Source of the DNA: Microbacterium endophyticum
Lineage (GTDB): Bacteria; Actinomycetota; Actinomycetes; Actinomycetales; Microbacteriaceae
DNA length: 64,000 nt
Assembly: GCF_011047135.1 (NCBI RefSeq)
Contig: NZ_CP049255.1
Span: 62,001 to 126,000 of the forward strand
Direction of reading: 5' to 3'
Part shown: positions 1 through 8,898 of the stretch, one piece after another
Numbering within the stretch: the stretch's first letter is position 1
How the letters are laid out: each line of letters begins with the position of its first letter
Translations under genes and position numbers: made by a program
The notes under the pieces: generated by a model
Databases searched by the model: none
Seen by the model: only the letters and a program-made list of their open reading frames with translations
What the model was told of the DNA's origin: nothing

Positions 1-1
1 T

Positions 2-709
2 CCCGAAGGGTCGGCTCTTCCGACAGCAGACGACGTTGACGCACTCGATGCCGACCCGTTGCGATGCTTCGACTCTGAGACGTCAGCGCGCATGGTCGAT
101 GAGGTGGATGCTGCGCGTAAGGATGGTGACACGCTTGGCGGAATCGTGGAGGTTCTCGCTTACGGCCTTCCTCCGGGGCTCGGCTCCCACGTGCAGTGGG
201 ATCGCAAACTCGATGCCAAGCTGGCACAGGCGCTCATGAGCATTCAAGCAATCAAGGGTGTCGAGATCGGTGATGGTTTCGAGACAACCCGACGCCGTGG
301 TTCTGCTGCGCATGATGAGCTTTTCGCAGATGACGGCGGCATAACGCGCACGACTGATCGTGCGGGCGGAACCGAGGGTGGCATGTCGACCGGAACACTG
401 CTGCGGGTCCGAGCAGGTATGAAGCCGATCGCAACCGTGCCCCACGCTCTTCGAACAATCGACGTGGCAACCGGGGAAACGGCATCCGCTCACCATCAGC
501 GTTCCGACGTGTGTGCTGTACCGGCGTCAGGCGTTGTCGCTGAAGCGATGGTCGCGATCACTCTTGCGGACGTTGTGCTGGAGAAGTTCGGCGGTGACAG
601 TGTCGCGGAGACGGCGCGGAACCTGGCGAACTATCTCGCGGCCATCCCTGAGACGCTCCGCACAGCGTCTGAGAGTTCAAGCGCGCTCTTCTCGGATGAT
701 CGCGCCTGA
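2..709 (+). CDS. aroC: Chorismate synthase, C-terminal part
   Basis: Last step of the shikimate pathway: turns 5-enolpyruvylshikimate-3-phosphate into chorismate using reduced FMN. The reading frame is open from base 2, so the N-terminal part lies outside the window and about 235 residues remain. Visible family signatures are the segment [18 protein letters not shown], the following [19 protein letters not shown], and [16 protein letters not shown], all of which belong to the C-terminal half of the FMN-binding fold. The stop codon lies inside aroK (14-base overlap), so the two are probably translationally coupled. First visible gene of an aroC-aroK-aroB-aroQ operon. Confidence 0.95.
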   Translation, partial: PEGSALPTADDVDALDADPLRCFDSETSARMVDEVDAARKDGDTLGGIVEVLAYGLPPGLGSHVQWDRKLDAKLAQALMSIQAIKGVEIGDGFETTRRRGSAAHDELFADDGGITRTTDRAGGTEGGMSTGTLLRVRAGMKPIATVPHALRTIDVATGETASAHHQRSDVCAVPASGVVAEAMVAITLADVVLEKFGGDSVAETARNLANYLAAIPETLRTASESSSALFSDDRA

Positions 710-1229
710 GTCGCGATCGCTGGTTCTCGTCGGTCCGATGGGAGCGGGCAAGACGAGCGTGGGCCGCCGTGTGGCGCGCGCACTCGGCGAGCGGTTTGTC
801 GACACAGATAAGTCGGTGATTCGCGAGCACGGAGCTATCGCTGAGATCTTTTCACAGCAGGGCGAGCGCCACTTTCGAGAGCTTGAGCGTGCTGCCGTCA
901 TCGACGCACTCTCTCATGGCGGCGTAATTGCACTAGGTGGGGGCGCGGTGCTTGACCCGAGCACACGCTCGGATCTGGGCGCACACCGCGTCGTCTTTCT
1001 TACCGTCAACGCCAAGATCGTCGCGTCCAGGATTGCAAGCGACGACAGACCACTTCTTTCCGGGGAAGATCCTCTCGCACGGTGGCAGAAGATCTATCGA
1101 GAACGCCTACCGCTCTACGAAGAAGTGGCGGACGCAACTTTCGATACATCGGCTGGTCCGCTTGCGCATGCTGTGGCAGCGATAGTCGATTGGGCCAAGC
1201 ACGACGACAACCGTCTGGAGAATTCATGA
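696..1229 (+). CDS. aroK: Shikimate kinase
   Basis: Phosphorylates shikimate at the 3-hydroxyl with ATP in the cytoplasm. The product is 177 residues, normal for the family. The P-loop GPMGAGKTS starts at residue 13, the substrate-binding GGGAV motif lies near residue 81, and the lid region contains RPLLSG. The reading frame is open further upstream, but ATG 696 is chosen because it places the P-loop at the usual distance from the N terminus. It overlaps the end of aroC by 14 bases and ends in an ATGA overlap with aroB. Confidence 0.93.
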   Translation: MIAPESRSLVLVGPMGAGKTSVGRRVARALGERFVDTDKSVIREHGAIAEIFSQQGERHFRELERAAVIDALSHGGVIALGGGAVLDPSTRSDLGAHRVVFLTVNAKIVASRIASDDRPLLSGEDPLARWQKIYRERLPLYEEVADATFDTSAGPLAHAVAAIVDWAKHDDNRLENS

Positions 1230-2308
1230 GCGACAACACCATCATTTCCGTAGCTGGTGCCGAACCGTATGACATCACTGTCGGACGCGAAATCCTGTCG
1301 CTCACACCGCAAGCGCTCGCGCCGACGGTCAAGAAAGTGCTTGTCGTGCACGCTCCGACGGTGAGCGCTAAAGCAGCTGAACTCCGTGAGCTTCTCATGG
1401 CATCCGGCGAACGTGAGGTTCTCCTCGCTGAAATTCCAGACGCCGAAGCAGGAAAGCGCATTGAAGTTGCCGCATTTTGTTGGCAGATCATGGGGCAAGC
1501 TGATTTCACACGCACCGACGCTGTTGTGGGATTCGGCGGCGGTTCAGTCACCGACGTAGCCGGATTCGTTGCCGCTACCTGGCTTCGTGGCGTGCAGATC
1601 GTTCAGATCCCCACGACAGTGCTCGCCATGGTGGATGCGGCCGTCGGGGGGAAGACCGGCGTCAACACAGCAGAGGGCAAGAACCTCGTTGGGGCGTTCT
1701 GGCCGCCACGAGCAGTGCTGTGCGACCTCGACCTCCTAGAGACACTCGGCGAAAACGAGCGGGTCGCCGGTTTCGCCGAAGTCGTCAAAGCCGGCTTCAT
1801 TTGGTACCCAGAAATTCTCGATCTGATCGAGCAGGACCCGGTTGCTGCGGTCGATCCCACGAGCCCGGCATTTCGTCGCTGCATCGAACTAGCGATCGAG
1901 ATGAAAGCTCGAGTCGTGGGCGAAGACCTGCGAGAAGCCGGTCTTCGCGAAGTCCTCAACTACGGTCACACTCTCGGTCACGCCATCGAGCACGCGGAGC
2001 GTTACCAGTGGCGACACGGCGCCGCCATCTCGATCGGAATGATGTTCGCTGCAGAGCTCTCTCGGCTCGCCGGGCGGCTCTCTGACGAAGCCGCAACACG
2101 GCATCGCACGATTTTAGAGCTGCTGGGCCTACCCACCTCATACCGTGCGGGCGCTTGGGGGCAACTCCTTGCATCAATGCAGCGTGACAAGAAGTCGCGT
2201 GGCGGCATGCTTCGCTTTATCGTTCTCGACGACATCGCGAAGCCCACAGTCTTGCAGGCACCCGATGAATCTCTTCTCTTTGCCGCCTACCAAGAAGTCG
2301 GTGCGTGA
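1226..2308 (+). CDS. aroB: 3-Dehydroquinate synthase
   Basis: Second shikimate-pathway step: cyclises DAHP to 3-dehydroquinate, with NAD and a divalent metal. The product is 360 residues. The NAD-binding stretch GFGGGSVTDVAGF, the conserved MVDAAVGGKTGVN, and the metal ligands in NYGHTLGHAIEH and the later HG are all present. ATG 1226 overlaps the aroK stop as ATGA, which supports this start over an in-frame upstream extension. The N-terminal phrase VAGAEPYDITVG matches the usual beginning of the protein. Confidence 0.95.
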   Translation: MSDNTIISVAGAEPYDITVGREILSLTPQALAPTVKKVLVVHAPTVSAKAAELRELLMASGEREVLLAEIPDAEAGKRIEVAAFCWQIMGQADFTRTDAVVGFGGGSVTDVAGFVAATWLRGVQIVQIPTTVLAMVDAAVGGKTGVNTAEGKNLVGAFWPPRAVLCDLDLLETLGENERVAGFAEVVKAGFIWYPEILDLIEQDPVAAVDPTSPAFRRCIELAIEMKARVVGEDLREAGLREVLNYGHTLGHAIEHAERYQWRHGAAISIGMMFAAELSRLAGRLSDEAATRHRTILELLGLPTSYRAGAWGQLLASMQRDKKSRGGMLRFIVLDDIAKPTVLQAPDESLLFAAYQEVGA

Positions 2309-2310
2309 TC

Positions 2311-2763
2311 ATGGCGAATCAGATCCTGCTGGTAAACGGACCGAACCTCAACCTGCTTGGTGTCCGTGAGCCAACGCTCTACGGCACACAGACTCTGCAG
2401 GATGTAGAAGACGTCGTGTCGCATGCTGCAGCTACCCACGGGTTCGTCGTTCGTGCAGTGCAGAGCAACCATGAAGGCGTCTTGATCGATGCAATCCACG
2501 CAGCTCGCGAGGATTGCACGGGGATTGTCATCAACCCCGGTGGGCTGACTCACACATCGGTGGTGCTTCGGGATGCACTCTCGGGGGTTGCCCTCCCCGT
2601 CGCAGAAGTGCACATTTCAGACGTTCGCGCACGCGAGTCTTTCCGCCATTTCTCCTACGTTGCGGATGTCGCAGCTATCCACGTCATCGGGGAGGGCGTC
2701 GCCGGTTACGCAACCGCCGTTGACCGCCTTTGCGCTCTGATCACCGGTACATCCGCGGACTAA
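2311..2763 (+). CDS. aroQ: Type II 3-dehydroquinate dehydratase
   Basis: Converts 3-dehydroquinate to 3-dehydroshikimate as a dodecameric flavodoxin-like enzyme. About 150 residues. The signature NGPNLNLLGVREP is at the N terminus, the catalytic Tyr follows in TLYG, NPGGLTHTS binds substrate, and the catalytic His is in EVHISDV. ATG 2311 is preferred; a GTG at 2305 overlapping the aroB stop is also in frame and would add two residues. The type II enzyme is the form usual in actinobacteria. Confidence 0.95.
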   Translation: MANQILLVNGPNLNLLGVREPTLYGTQTLQDVEDVVSHAAATHGFVVRAVQSNHEGVLIDAIHAAREDCTGIVINPGGLTHTSVVLRDALSGVALPVAEVHISDVRARESFRHFSYVADVAAIHVIGEGVAGYATAVDRLCALITGTSAD

Positions 2764-2777
2764 ACAACACCATCACG

Positions 2778-2783
2778 TAGGAT
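2778..2783 (+). promoter_or_regulatory. Candidate -10 element for efp-nusB
   Basis: TAGGAT in the 92-base gap after aroQ fits the TANNNT -10 form seen repeatedly in this window. It would start transcription near 2790 and give efp a leader of about 65 bases. No convincing -35 hexamer is visible. Confidence 0.35.
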
Positions 2784-2855
2784 AGGACGTCGGCCACTTC
2801 ACGTACCAGCGCAAGTGACCGCATTCCACAACACGAAACGGACCTCTTCTCTCTC

Positions 2856-3416
2856 ATGGCATCCACAGCAGACATCAAGAACGGCGTCGTCCTCAGCATC
2901 GACGGACAGCTCTGGAGCGTCATTGAGTTCCAGCACGTTAAGCCCGGCAAGGGCGGCGCGTTCGTTCGCACCAAAATGAAGAACGTCATGACTGGCAAGG
3001 TCGTCGACAAGACGTATAACGCCGGTGCCAAGATCGATGTCCAGAACGTCGATCGCCGTGACTTCACCTACCTCTACGCGGACGGCGAAAGCTTCGTCTT
3101 CATGGACATGGCTGACTACGACCAAATCAATGTGCCGGCAACCGTTGTGGGCGAGACCGCCAACTTCTTGCTCGAGAACCAACAAGTCACCATCGCCACT
3201 CACGATGGAAACCCGCTTTACGTCGAGCTCCCAGCATCCGTTGTACTTGAAATCACGTACACCGAGCCGGGTTTGCAGGGTGACCGTTCATCAGCGGGCA
3301 CGAAGACTGCAACGGTAGAAACCGGGTACGAGATCCAGGTTCCTCTCTTCGTCGAGAACGGCACCAAAGTAAAGGTCGACACCCGCACGGGTGACTACCT
3401 CGGACGCATTAGCTGA
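2856..3416 (+). CDS. efp: Elongation factor P
   Basis: Binds between the P and E sites of the ribosome and relieves stalling at proline runs. The length of 186 residues and the three beta-barrel domains are normal. The loop that reaches the peptidyl-transferase centre reads KPGKGGAF, with Lys32 at the tip. This resembles the actinobacterial class in which the loop ends in PGKG and the lysine is thought to work without beta-lysylation; no epmA-like gene is in the window. The ATG is followed by [12 protein letters not shown], the usual start. Probably transcribed together with nusB, 21 bases downstream. Confidence 0.97.
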   Translation: MASTADIKNGVVLSIDGQLWSVIEFQHVKPGKGGAFVRTKMKNVMTGKVVDKTYNAGAKIDVQNVDRRDFTYLYADGESFVFMDMADYDQINVPATVVGETANFLLENQQVTIATHDGNPLYVELPASVVLEITYTEPGLQGDRSSAGTKTATVETGYEIQVPLFVENGTKVKVDTRTGDYLGRIS

Positions 3417-3437
3417 GACGGCGAGCTTCACACATTC

Positions 3438-3848
3438 ATGAGTGCCCGCAGCAAAGCGCGTAAACGCGCGCTGGACATCCTTTTTCAGGCCGACGTGCGC
3501 GGCGATGGCCTTCCCGATACTCTCGCCGCTGAAGCCAAGCGCGCAGCCGGCGAGCCTCAGCGTTCGGGTTCGTGGCTCTACGCGCGAGACATCGTTGACG
3601 GTGTCATCGACCATCGCGACGAAATCGATGAGCAGATCACGACGTTTGCGAAGGATTGGTCGCTGTCCCGCATGCCGGCGGTCGACCGCGCCGTCCTGCG
3701 ACTCGGCGTCTGGGAAGTGCTCTTCAACGACGAGGTGCCCACGGCCGTCGCTATTGACGAAGCAGTAGAACTCGCCAAGGAGTTCTCGACAGATGAATCG
3801 GGCGCGTTCGTGCACGGAGTTCTCGCGCGCGTCGCTCGCTCTAGCTAG
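3438..3848 (+). CDS. nusB: Transcription antitermination factor NusB
   Basis: All-alpha RNA-binding protein that, with S10 (NusE), binds boxA and supports antitermination of rRNA transcription. The 136-residue product starts SARSKARKRALDILFQAD, the arginine-rich N-terminal helix of the family, and has the typical middle RMPAVDRAVLRLGVWE and C-terminal VAIDEAVELAKEF. It lies directly behind efp, the common actinobacterial pairing. Confidence 0.96.
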   Translation: MSARSKARKRALDILFQADVRGDGLPDTLAAEAKRAAGEPQRSGSWLYARDIVDGVIDHRDEIDEQITTFAKDWSLSRMPAVDRAVLRLGVWEVLFNDEVPTAVAIDEAVELAKEFSTDESGAFVHGVLARVARSS

Positions 3849-3916
3849 CGCAGCAACTGGAGCGTACGGGTGCTTTTGCACGGCGCCACTTCGGCATCCT
3901 TTTCAGAATGGATGCC

Positions 3917-3922
3917 TACACT
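3917..3922 (+). promoter_or_regulatory. Candidate -10 element for the MBL-Rieske gene
   Basis: TACACT is followed by a purine-rich AAGGGAG (3931-3937), a plausible ribosome-binding site five bases before ATG 3943. This suggests a separate promoter with a leader of about 15 bases. Confidence 0.35.
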
Positions 3923-3942
3923 CGATTTTGAAGGGAGTGCGC

Positions 3943-5520
3943 ATGCGCATCACAGGACTCGGCCACGCCGGAATGTTCATCGAGACTTTGGGCGGCAGCA
4001 TTCTGTGCGACCCGTGGGTGAAGTCGGCGTTCTACGGATCGTGGTTTCCGTTCCCCGATAACCGCCACCTCGATTGGGAACGCTTCGGCAAGGCAGATTT
4101 TCTCTACGTGAGTCACCGCCACCGCGATCACTTTGATCCCTGGCTGCTTGAGACATACGTTCCGAAAGACATCGAGGTGCTCCTTCCGGATTACCCAACC
4201 GACGATCTCGAGCGTGACCTTCGCGCGCTCGGTTTCAACAACATCACGTACACGCAGTCCGGCGAGATCATCGAACGTGGCCCGCTCCGCATGATGGTCA
4301 CACCACTTCGTGCGCCCAGCGACGGCCCGATCGGTGACTCCAGTCTTTCCGTCGACGATGGCACCGCCAGCATCCTCAATCAGAACGACTCGCACCCGCT
4401 CGATCTCGAGAAGCTGCTTTCATTCTCGAAGCCCGAGGCTTACTTCACCCAATTCTCCGGCGCCATCTGGTGGCCGATGGTTTACGACCTGCCAGAGGAC
4501 GCAAAGCAGAACTTTGCCCGACTCAAACGCGACGCTCAGCACAAACGCGCGATGTATTACATCGAAAAAGTTGATGCCCCTCACGTTTTCCCCATGGCGG
4601 GGCCGCCCATGTTCTTGCGCGACGAGCTGTTCCGCTACAACGGGCTCGGACAGCAGAACGATTCGATTTTTACTGACCAAGCCGAGTTCATTGCCCGCAT
4701 GGGCGAAGAAGCCCCCCAGTACGCGGGTCATGTCTTCATTCCGGGTACCGTCGTCACGATCGAAAATGGCGAGCAGGCTGTCGAGCAGACGCTCTATACC
4801 GACACTGAAATCGACGAGATGTTCAGCGACAAGTGGGGCTATCTCGAGAAGCAACGAGCGAGCCGCCAAGCGGAGATTCGTGCCGAAGAAGACTCGCGCG
4901 CACCCGTTCTGCCACCCGCCGAGATGCTTGCGGCGCTGAAGTCGTGGTGGGAACCGTTGCTACGTCGGGGACGTATTTTCCGCGACGGCGTCGGCGGTCC
5001 TGTGCGCATGACGATCGGCGATCTCGACATGGTTGTCGACTTTCCCAAGGCAAAACTTCGTGTGTATGCGGGGGAGGAGTGCTCCTACTGGTTCACGATC
5101 CCCGCTGATCTCGTCTCGACGAACATTGCAGAACACGAAATCGATTGGTCGAACTCGATCTTCCTATCGATGCAATTCGCGGCCGGGCGCATCGGCAAGT
5201 TCAACGAGTTCATTTACACGTTCATGAAGTGTCTCTCGCGCGACCGGCTTGAGTATGTCGAGAACTGGTACGCAGAACAGTCCGACGTCACCGAAGATGT
5301 AGAACTCGGCGACTGGGTTGTGCAACGTCGGTGCCCCCATCTTCGCGCTGATCTCTCGAAGACCGGCAAAATCGAAGACGGCGTACTCACCTGCTCACTT
5401 CACGACTGGAAGTGGGACCTTTCCACAGGCAAGTGCCTCAGCACTCTCGGGCACCCTATTCGCGCTCACGCTAAAGAAGATGAGTTGCACCGAGAAGCGA
5501 GTACCCCAGCCGCAATGTAA
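3943..5520 (+). CDS. Metallo-beta-lactamase fold protein with C-terminal Rieske domain
   Basis: A 525-residue two-domain protein of unknown substrate. The N-terminal part is a UlaG-like metallo-hydrolase: GHAGMFIET near residue 7, LCDPW at 21-25, and the metal motif H58-x-H60-x-D62-H63. The C terminus carries a Rieske [2Fe-2S] site: C464-x-H466, 17 residues, then C484-x2-H487, the canonical spacing. The arrangement resembles the CMP-N-acetylneuraminate hydroxylase family, where the same two folds are combined, but with the Rieske part at the other end. An electron-transfer or oxygenase role is inference. The frame is open upstream, but ATG 3943 with AAGGGAG in front fits best. It separates nusB from pyrR, which often lie closer together in actinobacteria. 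Confidence 0.8.
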   Translation: MRITGLGHAGMFIETLGGSILCDPWVKSAFYGSWFPFPDNRHLDWERFGKADFLYVSHRHRDHFDPWLLETYVPKDIEVLLPDYPTDDLERDLRALGFNNITYTQSGEIIERGPLRMMVTPLRAPSDGPIGDSSLSVDDGTASILNQNDSHPLDLEKLLSFSKPEAYFTQFSGAIWWPMVYDLPEDAKQNFARLKRDAQHKRAMYYIEKVDAPHVFPMAGPPMFLRDELFRYNGLGQQNDSIFTDQAEFIARMGEEAPQYAGHVFIPGTVVTIENGEQAVEQTLYTDTEIDEMFSDKWGYLEKQRASRQAEIRAEEDSRAPVLPPAEMLAALKSWWEPLLRRGRIFRDGVGGPVRMTIGDLDMVVDFPKAKLRVYAGEECSYWFTIPADLVSTNIAEHEIDWSNSIFLSMQFAAGRIGKFNEFIYTFMKCLSRDRLEYVENWYAEQSDVTEDVELGDWVVQRRCPHLRADLSKTGKIEDGVLTCSLHDWKWDLSTGKCLSTLGHPIRAHAKEDELHREASTPAAM

Positions 5521-5549
5521 GGTGGTGTTGCACCTAGCAACCTTTAACA

Positions 5550-5574
5550 CCGTCCTGTGAGGCGGAGAAGGGAG
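5550..5574 (+). promoter_or_regulatory. PyrR-binding hairpin next to the pyrR ribosome-binding site
   Basis: The leader contains CCG-TCCTGTGAGG-CGG (5550-5565): a short stem closing a loop that matches the known PyrR-binding loop of pyr leader RNAs (TCC-NGNGAGG). It is followed at once by the Shine-Dalgarno GAAGGGAG (5567-5574) and the ATG at 5581. No terminator or antiterminator hairpin is evident. In mycobacteria PyrR bound at such a site is known to block translation; the same mechanism is inferred here, with UMP/UTP as co-repressor. Confidence 0.7.
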
Positions 5575-5580
5575 CGGCGA

Positions 5581-6111
5581 ATGAGCACACGAACTGTGCT
5601 GCACGAAGCCGACATCGCACGCGCTCTGACACGCATTGCTCACGAGATCCTCGAGTCCAATCGTGGCGCCGATGGGCTCGTCATTCTCGGTATACCCACG
5701 CGCGGCATCACCCTGGCGGAACGTATCGGCGCGCTCATAGAAGAGTTCTCTCAGTGCAGCGTTCCTGTGGGCGAACTAGACGTGACGATGTATCGCGATG
5801 ATCTCTCGCAAAACCCAACGCGTTCGCCGCAGCGCACAGCTATCCCCGCCGGCGGTATCGACGGAAAAGTCGTCATCCTCGTCGATGACGTGCTGTTTTC
5901 GGGTCGGACGATCCGCGCAGCGCTCGATGCCCTCCAAGACATTGGTCGTCCCGCTGTCGTCAGGCTCGCAACGCTGATCGACCGTGGGCATCGCGAACTT
6001 CCGATTCGACCTGACTTCGTGGGCAAGAATCTTCCGAGCGCACGTGATGAACGAGTGAATGTTCGCCTCGCCGGAATAGATGACATCGAAGAGGTGACGA
6101 TCGGCTCATGA
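5581..6111 (+). CDS. pyrR: Bifunctional pyr operon regulator / uracil phosphoribosyltransferase
   Basis: Binds pyr mRNA in response to uridine nucleotides and has weak UPRTase activity. The 176-residue protein has the PRPP-binding motif [18 protein letters not shown] and the PyrR-typical start [23 protein letters not shown] 5581 follows a strong GAAGGGAG six bases upstream and is preferred over an in-frame start at 5557, which lies within the PyrR-binding loop. It overlaps pyrB by ATGA, so repression at its start would affect the whole operon. Confidence 0.95.
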   Translation: MSTRTVLHEADIARALTRIAHEILESNRGADGLVILGIPTRGITLAERIGALIEEFSQCSVPVGELDVTMYRDDLSQNPTRSPQRTAIPAGGIDGKVVILVDDVLFSGRTIRAALDALQDIGRPAVVRLATLIDRGHRELPIRPDFVGKNLPSARDERVNVRLAGIDDIEEVTIGS

Positions 6112-7070
6112 GGCATTTGCTCGATACGAAGACTCTGACTCGCTCCGAGGCGATCAGCATTCTCGATGTCGCAGAGGATATGGCTGCGACACAGCAACGC
6201 GAGGTGAAGAAGCTCCCCACCCTGCGCGGTAAAACTGTTGTCAATCTTTTCTTTGAAGATTCGACCAGAACGCGCATCTCTTTCGAAGCTGCGGCAAAAC
6301 GCCTGTCGGCGGACGTCATCAACTTCTCAGCGAAGGGCTCATCGGTATCGAAGGGTGAGTCCCTCCAAGACACGGCGCAAACGCTGCAAGCTATGGGCGC
6401 GGATGCCGTGGTCATTCGTCACGGAGCCTCCGGTGCGCCTCGAACGCTTGCGACGAGCGGATGGATTACCGCCGGTGTCATCAACGCTGGGGATGGGACC
6501 CACGAGCATCCAACCCAAGCGCTTCTCGATGCCTTCACGCTGAGAAAGCGCACGTTCGGGAACGCCAGCCGCGGCCGAGATTTGCAGGGATTGCGGGTCA
6601 CGATTGTCGGCGACATCCTGCACTCACGCGTCGCCCGCTCCAATGTGTGGCTGTTGACGACCCTTGGTGCCGAGGTGACGCTCGTTGCGCCTCCGACACT
6701 CGTTCCCCAGGATGTGTCGGCGTGGCCAGCAACCATTCGCTACGACCTCGATGAGGCCATTGCGGCCGAACCGGACGCAGTCATGATGCTGCGGATTCAG
6801 CTTGAGCGAATGAACGCGGCGTATTTCCCCACTGAACGGGAGTATTCACGCACCTGGGGGCTTGATGCTGAACGAGTCAACAGGCTTCCGGCGGGTAGCA
6901 TTGTGATGCATCCAGGCCCGATGAATCGGGGATTGGAAATCTCCGCCGAAGCAGCCGACTCGCCACGTTCCACAGTATTGGAGCAAGTGACAAACGGTGT
7001 TTCGGTGCGTATGGCCGTGTTGTATCTGCTGATGGCAGGAGAACGCCCGACCGATGAGAAAGAAGGCTGA
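6108..7070 (+). CDS. pyrB: Aspartate carbamoyltransferase, catalytic chain
   Basis: Joins carbamoyl phosphate and aspartate to give N-carbamoyl-aspartate. The 320-residue product carries the carbamoyl-phosphate motif STRTR within [23 protein letters not shown] and [11 protein letters not shown]. No pyrI regulatory subunit is present, as is usual in actinobacteria, where the ATCase can associate with dihydroorotase. Start overlaps the pyrR stop as ATGA. Confidence 0.97.
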   Translation: MRHLLDTKTLTRSEAISILDVAEDMAATQQREVKKLPTLRGKTVVNLFFEDSTRTRISFEAAAKRLSADVINFSAKGSSVSKGESLQDTAQTLQAMGADAVVIRHGASGAPRTLATSGWITAGVINAGDGTHEHPTQALLDAFTLRKRTFGNASRGRDLQGLRVTIVGDILHSRVARSNVWLLTTLGAEVTLVAPPTLVPQDVSAWPATIRYDLDEAIAAEPDAVMMLRIQLERMNAAYFPTEREYSRTWGLDAERVNRLPAGSIVMHPGPMNRGLEISAEAADSPRSTVLEQVTNGVSVRMAVLYLLMAGERPTDEKEG

Positions 7071-7072
7071 CG

Positions 7073-8374
7073 ATGAGTGAGAATTTCCTCCTCCGCGGCG
7101 CGCAGATTGAAGGCGGCGCGACAGCCGACATCCTGCTCGCAGACGGACGCATTTCTGCCGTCGGAAAGAGCCTCAGCGCCCAGGGCGCGACGGTGGTTGA
7201 TGCCGACGGCCTGATTGCGCTACCGGGATTGGTCGACCTCCACACTCACCTTCGGGAGCCCGGATTCGAAGCATCCGAGACGATTCTGTCCGGATCCCGC
7301 GCTGGTGCTGCCGGAGGCTACACAGCGCTCTTCGCCATGCCCAACACCTCACCTGTTGCCGACACTGCGGGTGTCGTTGAGCAAGAACTCGCCTTGGGAG
7401 AAGCCGCCGGCTATGTCACAGTGCAGCCCATCGGTGCTGTCACTGTCGGGCAAAAGGGTGAACGTCTCGCTGAACTAGGTGCGATGGCGACCTCTCGAGC
7501 CCGAGTGCGCGTCTTCAGCGATGACGGATTCTGCGTGTGGGATCCGCTCATCATGCGTCGCGCGCTTGAGTATGTGAAGGCGTTCAACGGCGTTGTCGCT
7601 CAGCACGCGCAGGACCCGCGCCTCACCGAGGGCGCGCAAATGAACGAAGGTTCGGTGTCCGCAGAACTCGGCCTCACCGGTTGGCCCGCTGTTGCTGAAG
7701 AATCGATCATTGCGCGGGACGTGCTGTTGGCTGAACACGTGGGTTCACGCCTTCACGTGTGCCACCTGTCTACGGCCGGCTCTGTCGACATCATCCGCTG
7801 GGCGAAGAAGCGGGGAATTTCTGTCACGGCAGAAGTAACTCCCCACCACCTGCTGCTTACTGACGAACTTGTGCGGGGTTACGACGCGCGCTTCAAGGTG
7901 AACCCACCGCTGCGCCGAGACGAAGACGTGCAAGCGGTCCGTGAAGGACTTGCGGATGGCACGATCGACATCGTCGCCACCGATCACGCACCTCACCCGG
8001 CAGAAGCTAAAGCATGCGAGTGGCCAGCGGCCGCGAACGGCATGGTCGGACTTGAAAGCGCGGTTCGCGTCGTGCAACAAGCGATGGTCGACACCGGCAT
8101 GCTCACGTGGGAAGACGTCGCTCGTGTCATGAGCCGAACTCCCGCCAAGATCGGGCAACTTTCGGGACAGGGCATGCCGTTGGCTGCGGGGGAGCCAGCA
8201 GAGCTCACGCTTTACGATCCGGCACAAAATGCCGAGTTCACGAAAGCGGACCTCATGGGCCGCAGCACCAATTCGCCCTACATCGGCCGCACCCTGCCGG
8301 GCCGAGTGCTCTGGACATTCCACCAGGGCCGTCCCACGCTACGTGACGGCGATATTCAGGAGTTGACATCATGA
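7073..8374 (+). CDS. pyrC: Dihydroorotase
   Basis: Zinc enzyme that cyclises carbamoyl-aspartate to dihydroorotate. The 433 residues correspond to the type I class. The metal motif DLHTHLREPGFE is near residue 54, further ligands are likely in AQHAQ and HVCHLST, and the catalytic DHAPH stands at about residue 303. It starts two bases after the pyrB stop and overlaps the next gene by ATGA. Confidence 0.96.
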   Translation: MSENFLLRGAQIEGGATADILLADGRISAVGKSLSAQGATVVDADGLIALPGLVDLHTHLREPGFEASETILSGSRAGAAGGYTALFAMPNTSPVADTAGVVEQELALGEAAGYVTVQPIGAVTVGQKGERLAELGAMATSRARVRVFSDDGFCVWDPLIMRRALEYVKAFNGVVAQHAQDPRLTEGAQMNEGSVSAELGLTGWPAVAEESIIARDVLLAEHVGSRLHVCHLSTAGSVDIIRWAKKRGISVTAEVTPHHLLLTDELVRGYDARFKVNPPLRRDEDVQAVREGLADGTIDIVATDHAPHPAEAKACEWPAAANGMVGLESAVRVVQQAMVDTGMLTWEDVARVMSRTPAKIGQLSGQGMPLAAGEPAELTLYDPAQNAEFTKADLMGRSTNSPYIGRTLPGRVLWTFHQGRPTLRDGDIQELTS

Positions 8375-8898
8375 CGCGTGAGGGTGCATTACTGGTCATG
8401 CTTGGCGTTGCGGTCGCGCTCGTCGGGCTCATGGTTTGGGGCTGGTTGCGACGCACCAAGCGTGACTCAGCACTGACAGCCCCGTTCGGCGAGGCGCCCT
8501 CGGGTTCTCGCCTCCTCTCGACCTTCTCAGGTTTGTACGTCGCAACCACCGTGCATGGCGACGCTCTCGAGCGCCTCGCAATAAGGGGATTGGGTTTTCG
8601 CGCCGCGGCGACATTCGTTGTCTTCGATACCGGACTTGCGCTCGACCTCGCGGGTGAGGAACGCATTTTCATTCCGCGAGAACGCATCATCGCAGCGAAC
8701 CAAGCCACCGTCACCATCGACCGTGTCGTCGAGCGCGACGGTCTCACGAGGTTCGTCTGGCTTCTCGCGGACGACACCACCGTGGACTCCTATTTCCGAC
8801 CTCAGGACACATCGTCTCGAGCACTTGCTGCGGCACTCGAGTCGTTGATTTCCCCCACCCAGATTTCCGCCAAGACGGCAACAGGAGACGAAGCATGA
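8371..8898 (+). CDS. PH-like domain membrane protein of the pyr operon
   Basis: A 175-residue protein with one N-terminal membrane segment (about residues 6-24, ending in WLRRTKR) and a cytoplasmic beta-rich domain. A gene of this kind lies between pyrC and carA in many actinobacteria (Rv1382 in Mycobacterium tuberculosis is the known counterpart by position). It has no recognisable catalytic motif. The ATGA overlaps on both sides show that it is co-translated with the pyrimidine enzymes. Its role is not established. Confidence 0.75.
   Translation: MTREGALLVMLGVAVALVGLMVWGWLRRTKRDSALTAPFGEAPSGSRLLSTFSGLYVATTVHGDALERLAIRGLGFRAAATFVVFDTGLALDLAGEERIFIPRERIIAANQATVTIDRVVERDGLTRFVWLLADDTTVDSYFRPQDTSSRALAAALESLISPTQISAKTATGDEA

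Noticed and set aside
3793-3942. Longer start for the MBL-Rieske protein
   Set aside because: The extension overlaps nusB and an apparent promoter; the conserved protein begins at 3943 after AAGGGAG.
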